Below, one piece after another: positions 34,189 to 45,070 of a DNA stretch of 64,000 nucleotides. The translations under genes and the position numbers were made by a program. The stretch is from Cellulomonas timonensis (lineage in GTDB: Bacteria > Actinomycetota > Actinomycetes > Actinomycetales > Cellulomonadaceae): assembly GCF_900046455.1 (NCBI RefSeq), contig NZ_FCOT01000009.1, forward strand, positions 124,001 to 188,000. The letters run 5' to 3'. Within the stretch, counting starts at the first letter, position 1; each line of letters begins with the position of its first letter. A model generated the notes under the pieces. That model was given only the letters and a program-made list of their open reading frames with translations. It did no database searches and was not told where the DNA came from.

Positions 34189-34213
34189 CGCGTGAGTCAG
34201 ACTGACTCCCGCG
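34189..34213 (+). other. Palindrome between fusA and tuf
   Basis: GAGTCAG-A-CTGACTC (34194-34208) is a perfect 7-bp palindrome about one base, extended outward by CGCG pairs (34189-34192 with 34210-34213) past one mismatch. It lies 40 nt before tuf. It could be an RNA stem that sets tuf expression or a protein site; there is no sign of a terminator run. Confidence 0.5.
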
Positions 34214-34252
34214 TCGTTCGGCAATCTCTACCAAAGTCCTGAGGAGGACACA

Positions 34253-35446
<1,194 letters not shown>

Positions 35447-35452
35447 TCTTCC

Positions 35453-35484
35453 GCAGGGCCCGGACGTTCGCGTCCGGGCCCTGC
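35453..35484 (+). terminator. Terminator of the str operon
   Basis: A perfect 14-bp stem (35453-35466 with 35471-35484) closes a TTCG loop, 7 nt after the tuf stop. It shares the arm GCAGGGCCCGG with the rplA terminator. Confidence 0.9.
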
Positions 35485-35518
35485 GCACGTCCCGGGTCGG
35501 GTCGCCGACTCGGGCGAG

Positions 35519-35548
35519 TTGGTCATCGGTGCCATGTTCTGGCACACT
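35519..35548 (+). promoter_or_regulatory. Putative promoter of the S10 operon
   Basis: TTGGTC (35519-35524), 18 bp, CACACT (35543-35548). The -10 is weak. This position gives a leader of about 240 nt before rpsJ. Confidence 0.5.
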
Positions 35549-35792
35549 GTTCAGGTTGCCCGGTGCGGGCGCGCGCACTCGTGCGCTAGCGCTGATTCGC
35601 CGGGCAGAGACACGTTGAGGGCTCTGCAGGCCCCGGGGTCACCCGGTGGTGGAGAGAGCTCAGACAGCACACAACGACCTCGCTCCCGCCGTCCTGGCGT
35701 GGGATGCAGCGCAAGGGTGTGTCGCGAAAAGCGACACGCCCGAGCGCGGGGGTCGGACAGAAGCGGTTCGAGAGAGAGAAGTAGACGACGCC
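35549..35792 (+). other. Structured 5' leader of the S10 operon
   Basis: About 240 nt without a gene. A hairpin of 11 pairs (35715-35725 with 35731-35741, one G-T pair) has a GAAAA loop. Its 3' arm overlaps the 25-nt element at 35732-35756 that matches 30977-31001 in the str leader at 24 of 25 positions. The element's own fold and the GAAAA hairpin cannot form together. The frame upstream of rpsJ is open by chance for 49 codons but has no protein-like content. Confidence 0.6.
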
Positions 35793-36101
35793 ATGGCGGG
35801 ACAGAAGATCCGCATCCGGCTCAAGTCCTACGACCACGAGGTCATCGACAGCTCGGCGCGCAAGATCGTCGACACGGTGACACGCGCTGGTGCGACGGTC
35901 GTGGGCCCGGTGCCGCTGCCGACGGAGAAGAACGTCTTCTGCGTCATCCGGTCGCCTCACAAGTACAAGGACAGCCGCGAGCACTTTGAGATGCGCACGC
36001 ACAAGCGGCTCATCGACATCATCGATCCCACGCCGAAGGCGGTCGACTCGCTCATGCGCCTCGACCTGCCGGCTGACGTGAACATCGAGATCAAGCTCTG
36101 A
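35793..36101 (+). CDS. rpsJ: 30S ribosomal protein S10
   Basis: The 102-residue protein starts [19 protein letters not shown] and has the canonical S10 length. It is a 30S head protein and also partners NusB in antitermination. I chose the ATG at 35793; the purine-rich GAGAGAGAAG lies somewhat far upstream (about 12 nt). First gene of the S10 operon. Confidence 0.98.
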   Translation: MAGQKIRIRLKSYDHEVIDSSARKIVDTVTRAGATVVGPVPLPTEKNVFCVIRSPHKYKDSREHFEMRTHKRLIDIIDPTPKAVDSLMRLDLPADVNIEIKL

Positions 36102-36123
36102 CGCTGGGAAGGAACTGATCTTT

Positions 36124-36783
36124 ATGACCACCCAGCAGAACGCGCGCCCCGTCACGGCGCTGCTCGGCACCAAGCTCGGTATGACGCAGGTCTGGGACGC
36201 CAACGGGCGTCTCGTCCCCGTCACCGTGCTGCAGGTCGGCACGAACGTCGTGACCCAGGTCCGCTCCGCTGACACGGACGGCTACTCCGCGATCCAGCTG
36301 GCCTACGGCCAGATCGATCCGCGCAAGGTCAGCCAGCCGCTGAAGGGCCACTTCGAGAAGGCCGGGGTCCCCCCCCGCCGGCACGTGGCCGAGATCCGCA
36401 CCTCCGACGCCTCCGAGTACACGCTCGGCCAGGAGCTCACCGCTGCCGCCTTCGAGGCCGGCTCGCTGGTGGACGTCGTCGGCACGACCAAGGGCAAGGG
36501 CACCGCCGGTGTGATGAAGCGTCACGGCTTCCACGGCGTCGGCGCCTCCCACGGTGCACACCGCAACCACCGCAAGGCCGGCTCGATCGGTGGGGCCTCG
36601 ACCCCGTCGCGCGTCTTCAAGGGCATCAAGATGGCTGGTCGGATGGGTGTCGACCGCCAGACCACACAGAACCTGACCGTTCACGCGGTCGACGCCGAGA
36701 AGGGCCTGGTGCTCGTCAAGGGCGCCGTTCCGGGCCCCAAGGGTGGCGTCGTCGTCGTGCGCTCCGCAGTGAAGGGGGCATGA
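36124..36783 (+). CDS. rplC: 50S ribosomal protein L3
   Basis: The 219-residue protein has [20 protein letters not shown] at the N-terminus and the central [17 protein letters not shown] loop that reaches toward the peptidyl transferase centre. RBS GGAAGGA. It lies 22 nt after rpsJ. Confidence 0.98.
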   Translation: MTTQQNARPVTALLGTKLGMTQVWDANGRLVPVTVLQVGTNVVTQVRSADTDGYSAIQLAYGQIDPRKVSQPLKGHFEKAGVPPRRHVAEIRTSDASEYTLGQELTAAAFEAGSLVDVVGTTKGKGTAGVMKRHGFHGVGASHGAHRNHRKAGSIGGASTPSRVFKGIKMAGRMGVDRQTTQNLTVHAVDAEKGLVLVKGAVPGPKGGVVVVRSAVKGA

Positions 36784-36787
36784 CCCC

Positions 36788-37486
36788 ATGTCTGACACGC
36801 TGACGGTCGACGTCCTGGACCCGACGGGCAAGAAGGCCGGCACTGCCGACCTGCCCGCCGACGTCTTCGACGTTCAGACCAACGTCCCGCTGATCCACCA
36901 GGTCGTCGTCGCGCAGCTCGCGGCGGCACGTCAGGGCACCGCCTCGACGAAGACCCGTGGCGAGGTTCGCGGTGGCGGTAGGAAGCCGTACAAGCAGAAG
37001 GGCACCGGCCGCGCCCGTCAGGGCTCGACCCGCGCGCCCCAGTTCGCCGGCGGTGGAGTGGTCCACGGACCGACGCCGCGCGACTACAGCCAGCGGACCC
37101 CGAAGAAGATGAAGGCCGCGGCGCTCCGCGGTGCTCTCTCGGACCGCGCCCGTGCCGGCCGCGTGCACGTCGTCTCCGGGTTCGCCCCGGGCGCCGCGCC
37201 CTCGACCAAGTCCGCGCTGAACGTTCTCGCGAACCTCTCGGGCCGCAAGAACGTGCTCGTGGTTGTCGAGCGCCAGGACGAGATCACCTGGAAGTCGCTC
37301 CGCAACGTCGAGCGGGTGCACCTGCTGGTCGCTGACCAGCTCAACACCTATGACGTGCTCATCTCGGACGATGTCGTGTTCACGCAGGGCGCGCTCGACG
37401 CGTTCCTCACCGGACCGGCGAAGGGTCGCTCGGCCACGGCCGTCGCGACCGCTTCCGAGGCAGCCGCTGAGGAGGAGACGAAGTGA
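36788..37486 (+). CDS. rplD: 50S ribosomal protein L4
   Basis: The 232-residue protein has the conserved extended loop ([20 protein letters not shown]) that lines the exit tunnel. The C-terminal tail is Ala/Glu-rich. In E. coli L4 represses its own operon; no equivalent site is evident here. Four bases separate it from rplC. Confidence 0.98.
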   Translation: MSDTLTVDVLDPTGKKAGTADLPADVFDVQTNVPLIHQVVVAQLAAARQGTASTKTRGEVRGGGRKPYKQKGTGRARQGSTRAPQFAGGGVVHGPTPRDYSQRTPKKMKAAALRGALSDRARAGRVHVVSGFAPGAAPSTKSALNVLANLSGRKNVLVVVERQDEITWKSLRNVERVHLLVADQLNTYDVLISDDVVFTQGALDAFLTGPAKGRSATAVATASEAAAEEETK

Positions 37487-37788
37487 GCGCCACCGTCGGC
37501 AAGGACCCGCGGGACATCCTGCTCGCGCCGGTCGTCTCGGAGAAGAGCTACGGGCTGCTCGACGAGGGTAAGTACACCTTCCTCGTGGACCCCCGCTCGA
37601 ACAAGACTGAGATCAAGATCGCTGTCGAGCAGATCTTCTCGGTCAAGGTCGCTTCGGTGAACACGGTCAACCGCAAGGGCAAGTCGCGGCGGACCAAGTT
37701 CGGCCTCGGCCGACGCAAGGACACCAAGCGTGCGATCGTCACCCTCCGCGAGGGCACGATCGACATCTTCGGCGGACCGGTCGGCTGA
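37483..37788 (+). CDS. rplW: 50S ribosomal protein L23
   Basis: The 101-residue protein ([20 protein letters not shown]) has normal L23 length. It sits at the exit-tunnel mouth and docks trigger factor and SRP. The GTG start overlaps the rplD stop by GTGA. Confidence 0.98.
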   Translation: MSATVGKDPRDILLAPVVSEKSYGLLDEGKYTFLVDPRSNKTEIKIAVEQIFSVKVASVNTVNRKGKSRRTKFGLGRRKDTKRAIVTLREGTIDIFGGPVG

Positions 37789-37823
37789 CGCCGGACCTGA
37801 GAGCAGATTGAGGACAGATCCCC

Positions 37824-38660
37824 ATGGGAATCCGCAAGTACAAGCCGACGACGCCAGGGCGCCGCGGCGCAAGCGTCGCCGACTTCGTCGAGATCACGCG
37901 CTCCACGCCGGAGAAGTCGCTGGTTCGTCCGCTGCACAAGACGGGTGGCCGTAACTCCACCGGTCGAGTGACCATGCGTCACCAGGGCGGCGGCCACAAG
38001 CGTGCCTACCGCGTGATCGACTTCCGTCGTCACGACAAGGACGGCGTTCCGGCGAAGGTCGCGCACATCGAGTACGACCCCAACCGCACGGCGCGCATCG
38101 CGCTGCTGCACTACGCGGACGGCGAGAAGCGCTACATCATCGCGCCGAACAAGCTCCGCCAGGGCGACATGATCGAGAACGGTCCTGCCGCTGACATCAA
38201 GCCCGGCAACAACCTGCCGCTCCGCAACATCCCGACCGGTACGGTCATCCACGCCATCGAGCTCAAGCCCGGTGGCGGCGCGAAGATCGCCCGTTCGGCC
38301 GGTGTCTCGGTGCAGCTGGTCGCCAAGGACGGCCCGTACGCGCAGCTGCGCATGCCGTCCGGTGAGATCCGCAACGTCGACCTGCGCTGCCGCGCGACGG
38401 TCGGCGAGGTGGGCAACGCCGAGCAGTCGAACATCAACTGGGGCAAGGCCGGCCGCATGCGGTGGAAGGGCAAGCGCCCCTCCGTCCGTGGTGTCGCCAT
38501 GAACCCGATCGACCACCCGCACGGTGGTGGTGAGGGCAAGACGTCCGGTGGACGTCACCCCGTGAGCCCCTGGGGCCAGCCTGAGGGCAGGACCCGTCGT
38601 CCGAACAAGCCGAGCGACAAGCTCATCGTGCGCCGTCGGCGCACCGGCAAGAAGCGCTGA
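37824..38660 (+). CDS. rplB: 50S ribosomal protein L2
   Basis: The 278-residue protein starts [18 protein letters not shown] and has the peptidyl-transferase-proximal [12 protein letters not shown] with its conserved His. RBS about 10 nt upstream (GAGGACAG). Confidence 0.98.
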   Translation: MGIRKYKPTTPGRRGASVADFVEITRSTPEKSLVRPLHKTGGRNSTGRVTMRHQGGGHKRAYRVIDFRRHDKDGVPAKVAHIEYDPNRTARIALLHYADGEKRYIIAPNKLRQGDMIENGPAADIKPGNNLPLRNIPTGTVIHAIELKPGGGAKIARSAGVSVQLVAKDGPYAQLRMPSGEIRNVDLRCRATVGEVGNAEQSNINWGKAGRMRWKGKRPSVRGVAMNPIDHPHGGGEGKTSGGRHPVSPWGQPEGRTRRPNKPSDKLIVRRRRTGKKR

Positions 38661-38672
38661 TAGGAGCCTGAG

Positions 38673-38954
38673 ATGCCACGCAGCCTGAAGAAGGGCCCGT
38701 TCGTCGACGGACACCTGCAGAAGAAGGTCGACGTCCAGAACGAGAAGGGGACCAAGAGCGTCATCAAGACGTGGTCCCGCCGGTCGGTCATCACGCCCGA
38801 CTTCCTCGGTCACACGTTCGCGGTGCACGACGGCCGCAAGCACACGCCGGTCTTCGTCACCGAGGCGATGGTCGGGCACAAGCTGGGCGAGTTCGCTCCG
38901 ACCCGGACGTTCCGCGGCCACGAGAAGGACGACCGGAAGGGCCGTCGCCGCTGA
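38673..38954 (+). CDS. rpsS: 30S ribosomal protein S19
   Basis: The 93-residue protein ([19 protein letters not shown]) has normal S19 length, with [11 protein letters not shown] near the C-terminus. It binds the 30S head with S13. TAGGAGC precedes the ATG. Confidence 0.98.
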   Translation: MPRSLKKGPFVDGHLQKKVDVQNEKGTKSVIKTWSRRSVITPDFLGHTFAVHDGRKHTPVFVTEAMVGHKLGEFAPTRTFRGHEKDDRKGRRR

Positions 38955-39013
38955 CCCCCGGGTCAGCCAGGTGACGTCCCTAGACGGCGACGAGACAAGA
39001 AGGCAGGACAGCA

Positions 39014-39385
39014 ATGGAAGCCAAGGCGAAGGCGCGGTTCGTCCGCGTCACGCCCCAGAAGGCCCGGCGCGTCGTGGACCTCATCCGTGGCAAGCAGGCC
39101 GGCGAGGCCGTTGCGGTGCTGAAGTTCGCACCGCAGGCCGCGGGGGAGACCGTCCTCAAGGTGGTCGAAAGCGCGATCGCCAACGCCCGTGAGGCGGCGA
39201 AGCGCAACAACGAGCGCCTTGACGAGCAGGACCTCTACATCTCTGAGGTCTTCGTGGACGAGGGTCCGACGCTCAAGCGGTTCCGTCCGCGGGCGCAGGG
39301 TCGTGCGAGCCAGATCCTCAAGCGCACCAGCCACATCACCGTGGTTGTTGCCGAGCGTGAGAGCACGAAGGGAAGGGCCCGATAG
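39014..39385 (+). CDS. rplV: 50S ribosomal protein L22
   Basis: The 123-residue protein ([20 protein letters not shown]) has the long beta hairpin ([20 protein letters not shown]) that lines the exit tunnel. Its TAG shares a base with the rpsC GTG. Confidence 0.98.
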   Translation: MEAKAKARFVRVTPQKARRVVDLIRGKQAGEAVAVLKFAPQAAGETVLKVVESAIANAREAAKRNNERLDEQDLYISEVFVDEGPTLKRFRPRAQGRASQILKRTSHITVVVAERESTKGRAR

Positions 39386-40209
39386 TGGGACATAAGGTCA
39401 GCCCGCTCGGGTACCGCCTGGGCATCACGACAGACCACCGTTCGCGCTGGTTCTCCGACTCCACCAAGCCGGGGCAGCGCTACCGCGACTACGTCCGCGA
39501 GGACGTCGAGATCCGCAAGCTCATGGCCACTGGCCTCGAGCGCGCGGGCATCGCCAAGGTCGAGATCGAGCGCACCCGCGACCGGGTTCGCGTCGACATC
39601 CACACCGCCCGCCCGGGCATTGTCATCGGGCGTCGTGGCGCGGAGGCCGACCGCATCCGCGGTGAGCTCGAGAAGCTCACCGGCAAGCAGGTGCAGCTCA
39701 ACATCCTCGAGGTCAAGAACGCCGAGATCGAGGCGCAGCTCGTCGCGCAGGGCATTGCCGAGCAGCTCGCGAGCCGCGTGTCGTTCCGACGCGCGATGCG
39801 CAAGGGCATGCAGAGCGCCCAGCGCGCCGGCGCCAAGGGCATCCGGGTGCAGGTCTCCGGCCGCCTCGGCGGCGCGGAGATGAGCCGTACCGAGTTCTAC
39901 CGCGAGGGACGCGTGCCGCTGCACACCCTCCGGGCGTTCATCGACTACGGCTTCTACGAGGCCCGCACGACCTTCGGCCGCATTGGCGTGAAGGTCTGGA
40001 TCTACAAGGGCGACATCACGGAGAAGGAGTTCGCCCGCGAGCAGGCGACCCAGGCTCCGCGCCCGGCACGTGGCCCGCGCGGCGACCGTGCCGAGCGTCC
40101 GTCGCGTGGCGGCGCCCGCCGTCCCGAGCGGACCGAAGCGCCGGCCGAGGCAGCCTCCACCGAGGCTCCCGCGGCGGCGTCCGCTCCTGAGTCCGGAACG
40201 GAGGCCTGA
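39385..40209 (+). CDS. rpsC: 30S ribosomal protein S3
   Basis: The 274-residue protein has the KH domain ([19 protein letters not shown]) and the mRNA-entry domain. About 55 residues at the C-terminus form an Ala/Pro/Arg/Glu-rich tail not needed for the fold. GTG start overlapping rplV by one base. Confidence 0.98.
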   Translation: MGHKVSPLGYRLGITTDHRSRWFSDSTKPGQRYRDYVREDVEIRKLMATGLERAGIAKVEIERTRDRVRVDIHTARPGIVIGRRGAEADRIRGELEKLTGKQVQLNILEVKNAEIEAQLVAQGIAEQLASRVSFRRAMRKGMQSAQRAGAKGIRVQVSGRLGGAEMSRTEFYREGRVPLHTLRAFIDYGFYEARTTFGRIGVKVWIYKGDITEKEFAREQATQAPRPARGPRGDRAERPSRGGARRPERTEAPAEAASTEAPAAASAPESGTEA

Positions 40210-40212
40210 GCC

Positions 40213-40629
40213 GTGCTGATCCCGCGCAGGCTGAAGCACCGCAAGCAGCACCACCCGGGGCGCTCCGGCGCCGCGACCGGTGGCACCCAGATCTCGTTTG
40301 GTGAGTTCGGCATCCAGGCTCTCGAGCCCGCCTACGTCACCAACCGGCAGATCGAGGCTGCTCGTATCGCCATGACCCGCCACATCAAGCGTGGCGGCAA
40401 GGTCTGGATCAACATCTACCCGGACCGGCCGCTCACGAAGAAGCCTGCTGAGACCCGCATGGGTTCCGGCAAGGGTTCGCCCGAGTGGTGGATCGCCAAC
40501 GTCAAGCCCGGCCGAGTGCTGTTCGAGCTCGGCGGAGTCCCGGAGCCCCTGGCGCGCGAGGCCATGCGCCGCGCGCAGCACAAGCTCCCGATGAAGACCC
40601 GTTTTGTGGTTCGCGAGGGTGGTAACTGA
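40213..40629 (+). CDS. rplP: 50S ribosomal protein L16
   Basis: The 138-residue protein ([19 protein letters not shown]) has [20 protein letters not shown] and [10 protein letters not shown], typical of L16 near the A-site tRNA. GTG start after GGAGG; its TGA overlaps the rpmC ATG. Confidence 0.98.
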   Translation: MLIPRRLKHRKQHHPGRSGAATGGTQISFGEFGIQALEPAYVTNRQIEAARIAMTRHIKRGGKVWINIYPDRPLTKKPAETRMGSGKGSPEWWIANVKPGRVLFELGGVPEPLAREAMRRAQHKLPMKTRFVVREGGN

Positions 40630-40868
40630 TGGCAATCGGAACCAAGGACCTGGCTCCCAGCGAGCTGGACGCCTTCGATGACGAGCGCCTTGTCGCCGAG
40701 CTGAAGAAGGCCAAGGAGGAGCTTTTCAACCTCCGCTTCCAGTCGGCGACGGGCCAGCTCGAGAGCCACGGGCGGCTCAAGGCCGTGCGTCGTGACATCG
40801 CGCGGATCTACACGATCCTGCGTGAGCGCGAGCTCGGCATCCGTACTGCCCCGAGCGCGAGCGAGTGA
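40629..40868 (+). CDS. rpmC: 50S ribosomal protein L29
   Basis: The 79-residue protein contains the L29 helical hairpin ([20 protein letters not shown], then [20 protein letters not shown]). It lies at the exit-tunnel mouth next to L23. TGATG overlap with rplP. Confidence 0.97.
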   Translation: MAIGTKDLAPSELDAFDDERLVAELKKAKEELFNLRFQSATGQLESHGRLKAVRRDIARIYTILRERELGIRTAPSASE

Positions 40869-40875
40869 GGTCACG

Positions 40876-41193
40876 ATGAGCGCGAACACTGAGAAGGTCG
40901 AGGCGGCCACGGCCGCCGAGGAGACCACCGCCGCCGCTGCCCCGCGTAGCCAGCGCAAGACCATGCGCGGGTACGTCGTCAGCGACAAGATGCAGAAGAC
41001 CGTCGTGGTCGAGGTCGAGGACCGGGTCAAGCACCCGCTCTACGGCAAGGTCATCCGACGGACGAGCAAGGTCAAGGTGCACGACGAGGCCGGCGCTGCC
41101 GGCGTCGGCGACCTCGTCACCATCATGGAGACGCGTCCGATCTCGGCGACGAAGCGGTTCCGCCTCGTCGAGATCATCGAGAAGGCCAAGTAG
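40876..41193 (+). CDS. rpsQ: 30S ribosomal protein S17
   Basis: The 105-residue protein has an N-terminal Ala/Glu/Thr-rich extension of about 25 residues before the S17 core ([20 protein letters not shown] to [10 protein letters not shown]-like [12 protein letters not shown]). I chose ATG at 40876, 7 nt after rpmC; GAGTGAGG lies just upstream. Confidence 0.97.
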   Translation: MSANTEKVEAATAAEETTAAAAPRSQRKTMRGYVVSDKMQKTVVVEVEDRVKHPLYGKVIRRTSKVKVHDEAGAAGVGDLVTIMETRPISATKRFRLVEIIEKAK

Positions 41194-41221
41194 TCCAGCA
41201 GTACTCAGAGGTTGCCCACGG

Positions 41222-41252
41222 GCCTCGTGGGGCTGAAAGAGCCCCACGAGGC
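41222..41252 (+). terminator. Hairpin at the S10/spc boundary
   Basis: A perfect 13-bp stem (41222-41234 with 41240-41252) has a GAAAG loop, 28 nt after rpsQ. Flanking GTTGC and GCAAC can extend it past a bulge. It stands exactly where the S10 operon ends in other bacteria, so it is probably a terminator or a partial one. Confidence 0.7.
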
Positions 41253-41327
41253 AACGTGTGCACGACGGCAACTATCCGTTCGGCCAGGCTCGTTCGCGAG
41301 AACCGGCAGACGACAGGAGTTCAGTAG

Positions 41328-41696
41328 ATGATTCAGCAGGAGTCGCGACTTCGCGTCGCCGACAACACGGGTGCCAAGGAGATTCTCTGCATCCGTGTTC
41401 TCGGTGGCTCCGGTCGCCGCTACGCCGGTATCGGCGACACCATTGTCGCCACCGTCAAGGACGCGATCCCGGGCGGCAACGTCAAGAAGGGCGACGTCGT
41501 CAAGGCGGTCATCGTCCGCACCAAGAAGGAGCGTCGGCGTCCCGACGGCTCGTACATCAAGTTCGACGAGAACGCGGCCGTGATCCTCAAGAACGACGGT
41601 GAGCCTCGCGGCACGCGCATCTTCGGCCCGGTGGGCCGCGAGCTGCGTGACAAGAAGTTCATGAAGATCATCTCGCTGGCTCCGGAGGTGCTCTGA
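41328..41696 (+). CDS. rplN: 50S ribosomal protein L14
   Basis: The 122-residue protein ([20 protein letters not shown]) has normal L14 length and the [13 protein letters not shown] motif. It forms an intersubunit bridge. ATG after ACAGGAG. First gene of the spc group, 134 nt after rpsQ. Confidence 0.98.
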   Translation: MIQQESRLRVADNTGAKEILCIRVLGGSGRRYAGIGDTIVATVKDAIPGGNVKKGDVVKAVIVRTKKERRRPDGSYIKFDENAAVILKNDGEPRGTRIFGPVGRELRDKKFMKIISLAPEVL

Positions 41697-41698
41697 CC

Positions 41699-42040
41699 AT
41701 GGCGAAGATCAAGAAGGGCGACCTCGTGGTCGTCATCTCGGGCCGCGACAAGGGCCAGCAGGGTCGTGTCCTCGAGGTCCTCACGGAGACGCAGCGCGTC
41801 GTCGTCGAGGGCGTTCAGCGTGTCACCAAGCACGTCAAGGTCGGGCAGTCGCAGCGCGGCACCCGCACCGGTGGCATCGAGACCGTCGAGGCCCCCATCC
41901 ACATCAGCAACGTGATGCTCGTGGACCCGGAGACCAAGAAGGGCACCCGGGTTGGCTACCGCAGCGAGCAGGTCGAGCGCGACGGACGCACCCGCACGGT
42001 CCGGGTCCGCGTCGCCAAGCGCTCCGGTAAGGACATCTGA
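41699..42040 (+). CDS. rplX: 50S ribosomal protein L24
   Basis: The 113-residue protein begins with a KOW motif ([21 protein letters not shown]). It is an assembly initiator near the exit tunnel. Two bases after rplN; its TGA overlaps the rplE ATG. Confidence 0.98.
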   Translation: MAKIKKGDLVVVISGRDKGQQGRVLEVLTETQRVVVEGVQRVTKHVKVGQSQRGTRTGGIETVEAPIHISNVMLVDPETKKGTRVGYRSEQVERDGRTRTVRVRVAKRSGKDI

Positions 42041-42615
42041 TGACCGCCATCGACGAGACCACGCAGGGCATCAAGCCCCGCCTCAAGACGCGTTACGCCG
42101 CGGAGATCGTCCCCGCGCTGCGCGAGGAGTTCCAGCACGAGAACGTCAACCAGGTCGCGCGCCTCACCAAGGTCGTCGTGAACATGGGTGTCGGCGACGC
42201 TGCGAAGGACTCCAAGCTCATCGACGGCGCGATCCGCGACCTGACCCTGATCACGGGCCAGAAGCCGCAGGTCACCAAGGCTCGCAAGTCCATCGCGCAG
42301 TTCAAGCTGCGTGAGGGCATGCCGATCGGCGCGCACGTCACGCTGCGTGGCGACCGGGCCTGGGAGTTCCTGGACCGGCTGCTGTCGACGGCGCTGCCGC
42401 GTATCCGCGACTTCCGCGGGCTCTCGCCCAAGCAGTTCGACGGGCACGGCAACTACACGTTCGGCCTCACGGAGCAGTCCATGTTCCACGAGATCGACCA
42501 GGACAAGATCGATCGCGTCCGCGGCATGGACATCACCATCGTGACGACCGCGACGACCGACGATGAGGGCCGCTCGCTGCTGAAGCGTCTCGGCTTCCCC
42601 TTCAAGGAGGACTGA
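42040..42615 (+). CDS. rplE: 50S ribosomal protein L5
   Basis: The 191-residue protein ([39 protein letters not shown]) is a standard L5 that binds 5S rRNA. It has a short N-terminal extension of about ten residues. TGATG overlap with rplX. Confidence 0.98.
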   Translation: MTAIDETTQGIKPRLKTRYAAEIVPALREEFQHENVNQVARLTKVVVNMGVGDAAKDSKLIDGAIRDLTLITGQKPQVTKARKSIAQFKLREGMPIGAHVTLRGDRAWEFLDRLLSTALPRIRDFRGLSPKQFDGHGNYTFGLTEQSMFHEIDQDKIDRVRGMDITIVTTATTDDEGRSLLKRLGFPFKED

Positions 42616-42617
42616 AC

Positions 42618-42803
42618 ATGGCGAAGACCGCCCTGATCAACAAGGCCGCCGGCCCTCAGAAGTTCAAGGTGCGCGGCTACACCCGGTGCCAGAAGTGCGG
42701 ACGTCCGCACTCGGTGTACCGCAAGTTCGGGCTGTGCCGTATCTGCGTGCGCCAGATGGCTCACGCGGGCGAGCTGCCCGGCGTCACCAAGAGCAGCTGG
42801 TAA
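42618..42803 (+). CDS. rpsZ: 30S ribosomal protein S14, type Z (zinc-binding)
   Basis: The 61-residue protein has two CxxC pairs (RCQKCGRPH and GLCRICVRQ), the short zinc-binding form of S14. A zinc-free paralogue may exist elsewhere but is not here. It follows rplE by 2 nt; GGAGG precedes the ATG. Confidence 0.97.
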   Translation: MAKTALINKAAGPQKFKVRGYTRCQKCGRPHSVYRKFGLCRICVRQMAHAGELPGVTKSSW

Positions 42804-42819
42804 TCAACTACGTCGTCGG

Positions 42820-42840
42820 TCCGGGGCCACTGGCCCCGGA
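42820..42840 (+). other. Hairpin between rpsZ and rpsH
   Basis: A perfect 9-bp stem (42820-42828 with 42832-42840) closes an ACT loop, 31 nt before rpsH. It may be a regulatory or processing stem in the spc mRNA. Confidence 0.5.
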
Positions 42841-42871
42841 TACCACGGCGAGGAAGGGCTAAAGCCCCAAC

Positions 42872-43270
42872 ATGACGATGACCGACCCGATCGCAGACTT
42901 CCTGACGCGTCTGCGTAACGCCAACTCGGCGCACCACGATTCCGTGACGATGCCGTACTCGAAGCTGAAGTCGCACATCGCGGAGATCCTGCAGGCCGAG
43001 GGCTACATCTCGGGCTGGAAGGTCGAGGACGCCCGCGTGGGCAAGAACCTCACCATCGAGCTCAAGTACGGCCCGAACCGCGAGCGCTCGCTCGCCGGCA
43101 TCAAGCGCGTGTCCAAGCCGGGCCTGCGCGTGTATGCCAAGTCCACCAACCTGCCCAGGGTGCTCGGTGGCCTCGGCGTGGCGATTCTGTCCACGTCCTC
43201 AGGCCTCCTCACTGACAAGCAGGCCGCCAAGAAGGGCGTGGGTGGGGAAGTCCTCGCCTACGTCTGGTAA
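42872..43270 (+). CDS. rpsH: 30S ribosomal protein S8
   Basis: The 132-residue protein ([20 protein letters not shown]) has the usual S8 length and the C-terminal [20 protein letters not shown]. It is a primary 16S binder and, in E. coli, the spc repressor. The ATG at 42872 is followed by a second ATG two codons on. Confidence 0.98.
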   Translation: MTMTDPIADFLTRLRNANSAHHDSVTMPYSKLKSHIAEILQAEGYISGWKVEDARVGKNLTIELKYGPNRERSLAGIKRVSKPGLRVYAKSTNLPRVLGGLGVAILSTSSGLLTDKQAAKKGVGGEVLAYVW

Positions 43271-43294
43271 GTCCGAGACGGAAAGGAGCTAGCC

Positions 43295-43834
43295 ATGTCT
43301 CGTATCGGCAGAATCCCCGTCCCGGTCCCGGCCGGCGTGGAAGTCAACATCGACGGCGGCGTCGTGACGTTCAAGGGCCCCAAGGGCACCCTGACGCACA
43401 CGATCCCCGCCCCTATCGAGGTCACGCGTGACGACACCGGCTCGCTGGTGGTCACGCGCCCCAACGACGAGCGCGAATCGCGTTCGCTGCACGGTCTCAC
43501 CCGCACGCTGCTCGCCAACCAGGTCACCGGTGTGACCCAGGGTTACGAGAAGAAGCTCGAGATCGTCGGCACCGGCTACCGCGTCACGGCCAAGGGCTCT
43601 GACCTCGAGTTCGCGCTCGGGTTCAGCCACCCCGTCGTCGTCACGCCGCCTGCTGGCATCACGTTCACCGTCGAGGGCCCGAGCAAGTTCTCGGTCTCCG
43701 GCATCGACAAGCAGCAGGTCGGCGAGGTCGCCGCCAACATCCGCAAGATCCGCAAGCCTGAGCCCTACAAGGGCAAGGGCGTGCGATACGCGGGCGAGCT
43801 GGTCCGCCGCAAGGTCGGAAAGGCTGGTAAGTAA
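43295..43834 (+). CDS. rplF: 50S ribosomal protein L6
   Basis: The 179-residue protein ([19 protein letters not shown]) has two L6 repeats and the signature [14 protein letters not shown]. It supports the sarcin-ricin loop region. RBS AAAGGAG. Confidence 0.98.
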   Translation: MSRIGRIPVPVPAGVEVNIDGGVVTFKGPKGTLTHTIPAPIEVTRDDTGSLVVTRPNDERESRSLHGLTRTLLANQVTGVTQGYEKKLEIVGTGYRVTAKGSDLEFALGFSHPVVVTPPAGITFTVEGPSKFSVSGIDKQQVGEVAANIRKIRKPEPYKGKGVRYAGELVRRKVGKAGK

Positions 43835-43837
43835 GCG

Positions 43838-44209
43838 ATGGCTCTCAAGATCCTTGGCAAGGGCAAGTCGGTTTCCCGTGCCCGCCGCCACCTGCGTCTG
43901 CGCAAGAAGGTCAGTGGCACCACCGAGCGTCCGCGCCTGGTCGTGTCCCGCTCGAGCCGTCACATGACCGCACAGGTCGTGGACGACTCGGTCGGCCGTA
44001 CCCTCGCGTCGGCGTCCACCCTCGAGGTCGACCTGCGCGCCCTCGACGGCGACAAGACGGCTAAGGCCCGCAAGGTCGGCGAGCTCGTCGCCGAGCGCGC
44101 CAAGGCCGCTGGCATCGACGCGGTCGTGTTCGACCGCGGCGGTAACAAGTACCACGGCCGGGTGGCAGCAGTCGCCGACGGGGCCCGCGAAGGCGGTCTG
44201 GCCCTGTGA
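43838..44209 (+). CDS. rplR: 50S ribosomal protein L18
   Basis: The 123-residue protein has an Arg/Lys-rich N-terminus ([20 protein letters not shown]) and the C-terminal [20 protein letters not shown]. It binds 5S rRNA with L5. Three bases after rplF. Confidence 0.98.
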   Translation: MALKILGKGKSVSRARRHLRLRKKVSGTTERPRLVVSRSSRHMTAQVVDDSVGRTLASASTLEVDLRALDGDKTAKARKVGELVAERAKAAGIDAVVFDRGGNKYHGRVAAVADGAREGGLAL

Positions 44210-44249
44210 CGACGCTGCACATCTCCGCATCGAAGAAGAGGACTCACTG

Positions 44250-44888
44250 ATGGCTGCTCCTCAGCGCAGCAACACTGGCGCCCCCCAGGGGGGCTCCGGC
44301 GGTGACCGTCGCGACGGTGGCCGTCGGGACGGCGGCCGTCGGGGTGACGCCGTCGAGAAGAGCGCGTTCCTCGAGCGCGTTGTGACGATCAACCGCGTGG
44401 CCAAGGTCGTCAAGGGTGGCCGCCGGTTCAGCTTCACCGCGCTCGTCGTGGTGGGGGACGGCGACGGAACGGTCGGCGTCGGCTACGGGAAGGCCAAGGA
44501 GGTGCCCGCGGCGATCGCCAAGGGCGTCGAGGAGGCCAAGAAGAACTTCTTCAAGGTCCCCCGCATCCAGGGCACCATCCCGCACCCCATCCAGGGTGAG
44601 GCCTCGGCCGGAGTCGTGTTCCTGCGCCCCGCGTCGCCTGGTACCGGTGTGATCGCCGGTGGCCCGGTGCGTGCGGTGCTCGAGTGCGCCGGCATCCACG
44701 ACGTGCTGAGCAAGTCGCTCGGCTCGACGAACGCGATCAACATCGTGCACGCGACGGTTGCGGCGCTGCGCGGGCTCGAGAAGCCGGAGGCTGTGGCTGC
44801 TCGCCGTGGCCTGCCGCTCGAGCACGTCGCGCCGGCTCCGATGCTGCGCGCGCAGGCCGCGGGCATTGCATCGAAGGCAGGTGCATGA
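44250..44888 (+). CDS. rpsE: 30S ribosomal protein S5
   Basis: The 212-residue protein has an N-terminal extension of about 35 residues with repeated Gly-Arg-Arg-Asp units, then the double-stranded-RNA-binding-like domain ([19 protein letters not shown]) and [20 protein letters not shown]. It acts in accuracy and mRNA unwinding. Its TGA overlaps rpmD. Confidence 0.98.
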   Translation: MAAPQRSNTGAPQGGSGGDRRDGGRRDGGRRGDAVEKSAFLERVVTINRVAKVVKGGRRFSFTALVVVGDGDGTVGVGYGKAKEVPAAIAKGVEEAKKNFFKVPRIQGTIPHPIQGEASAGVVFLRPASPGTGVIAGGPVRAVLECAGIHDVLSKSLGSTNAINIVHATVAALRGLEKPEAVAARRGLPLEHVAPAPMLRAQAAGIASKAGA

Positions 44889-45070
44889 TGGCGCGCCTCA
44901 AGGTCACGCAGACGAAGTCCGCCATCGGCGGCAAGCAGAACCAGCGCGACACGCTGCGCACCCTGGGCCTCAAGCGGATCGGCGACGTCGTCGTCAAGGA
45001 GGACCGCCCTGAGATCCGCGGCATGGTCACCACGGTGACGCACCTCGTCGCGGTCGAGGAGGTCGAGTGA
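44888..45070 (+). CDS. rpmD: 50S ribosomal protein L30
   Basis: The 60-residue protein reads [20 protein letters not shown] and has [11 protein letters not shown], a standard L30. Two ATGs stand in tandem (44885 and 44888); the second gives the family N-terminus and a TGATG overlap with rpsE. Confidence 0.96.
   Translation: MARLKVTQTKSAIGGKQNQRDTLRTLGLKRIGDVVVKEDRPEIRGMVTTVTHLVAVEEVE

Noticed and set aside
35646-35792. 49-codon in-frame extension upstream of rpsJ
   Set aside because: S10 has a fixed length of about 102 residues, and the stretch contains the leader hairpins.
42618-42803. Possible truncation of S14 because it has only 61 residues
   Set aside because: This is the normal length of the zinc-binding type Z form, with both CxxC pairs intact.
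44276-44340. Short GGTGACCGTCGCGACGG-type repeat in the 5' part of rpsE as a possible DNA element
   Set aside because: It is the coding sequence for Gly/Arg/Asp repeats in the S5 N-terminal extension and is explained by the protein.
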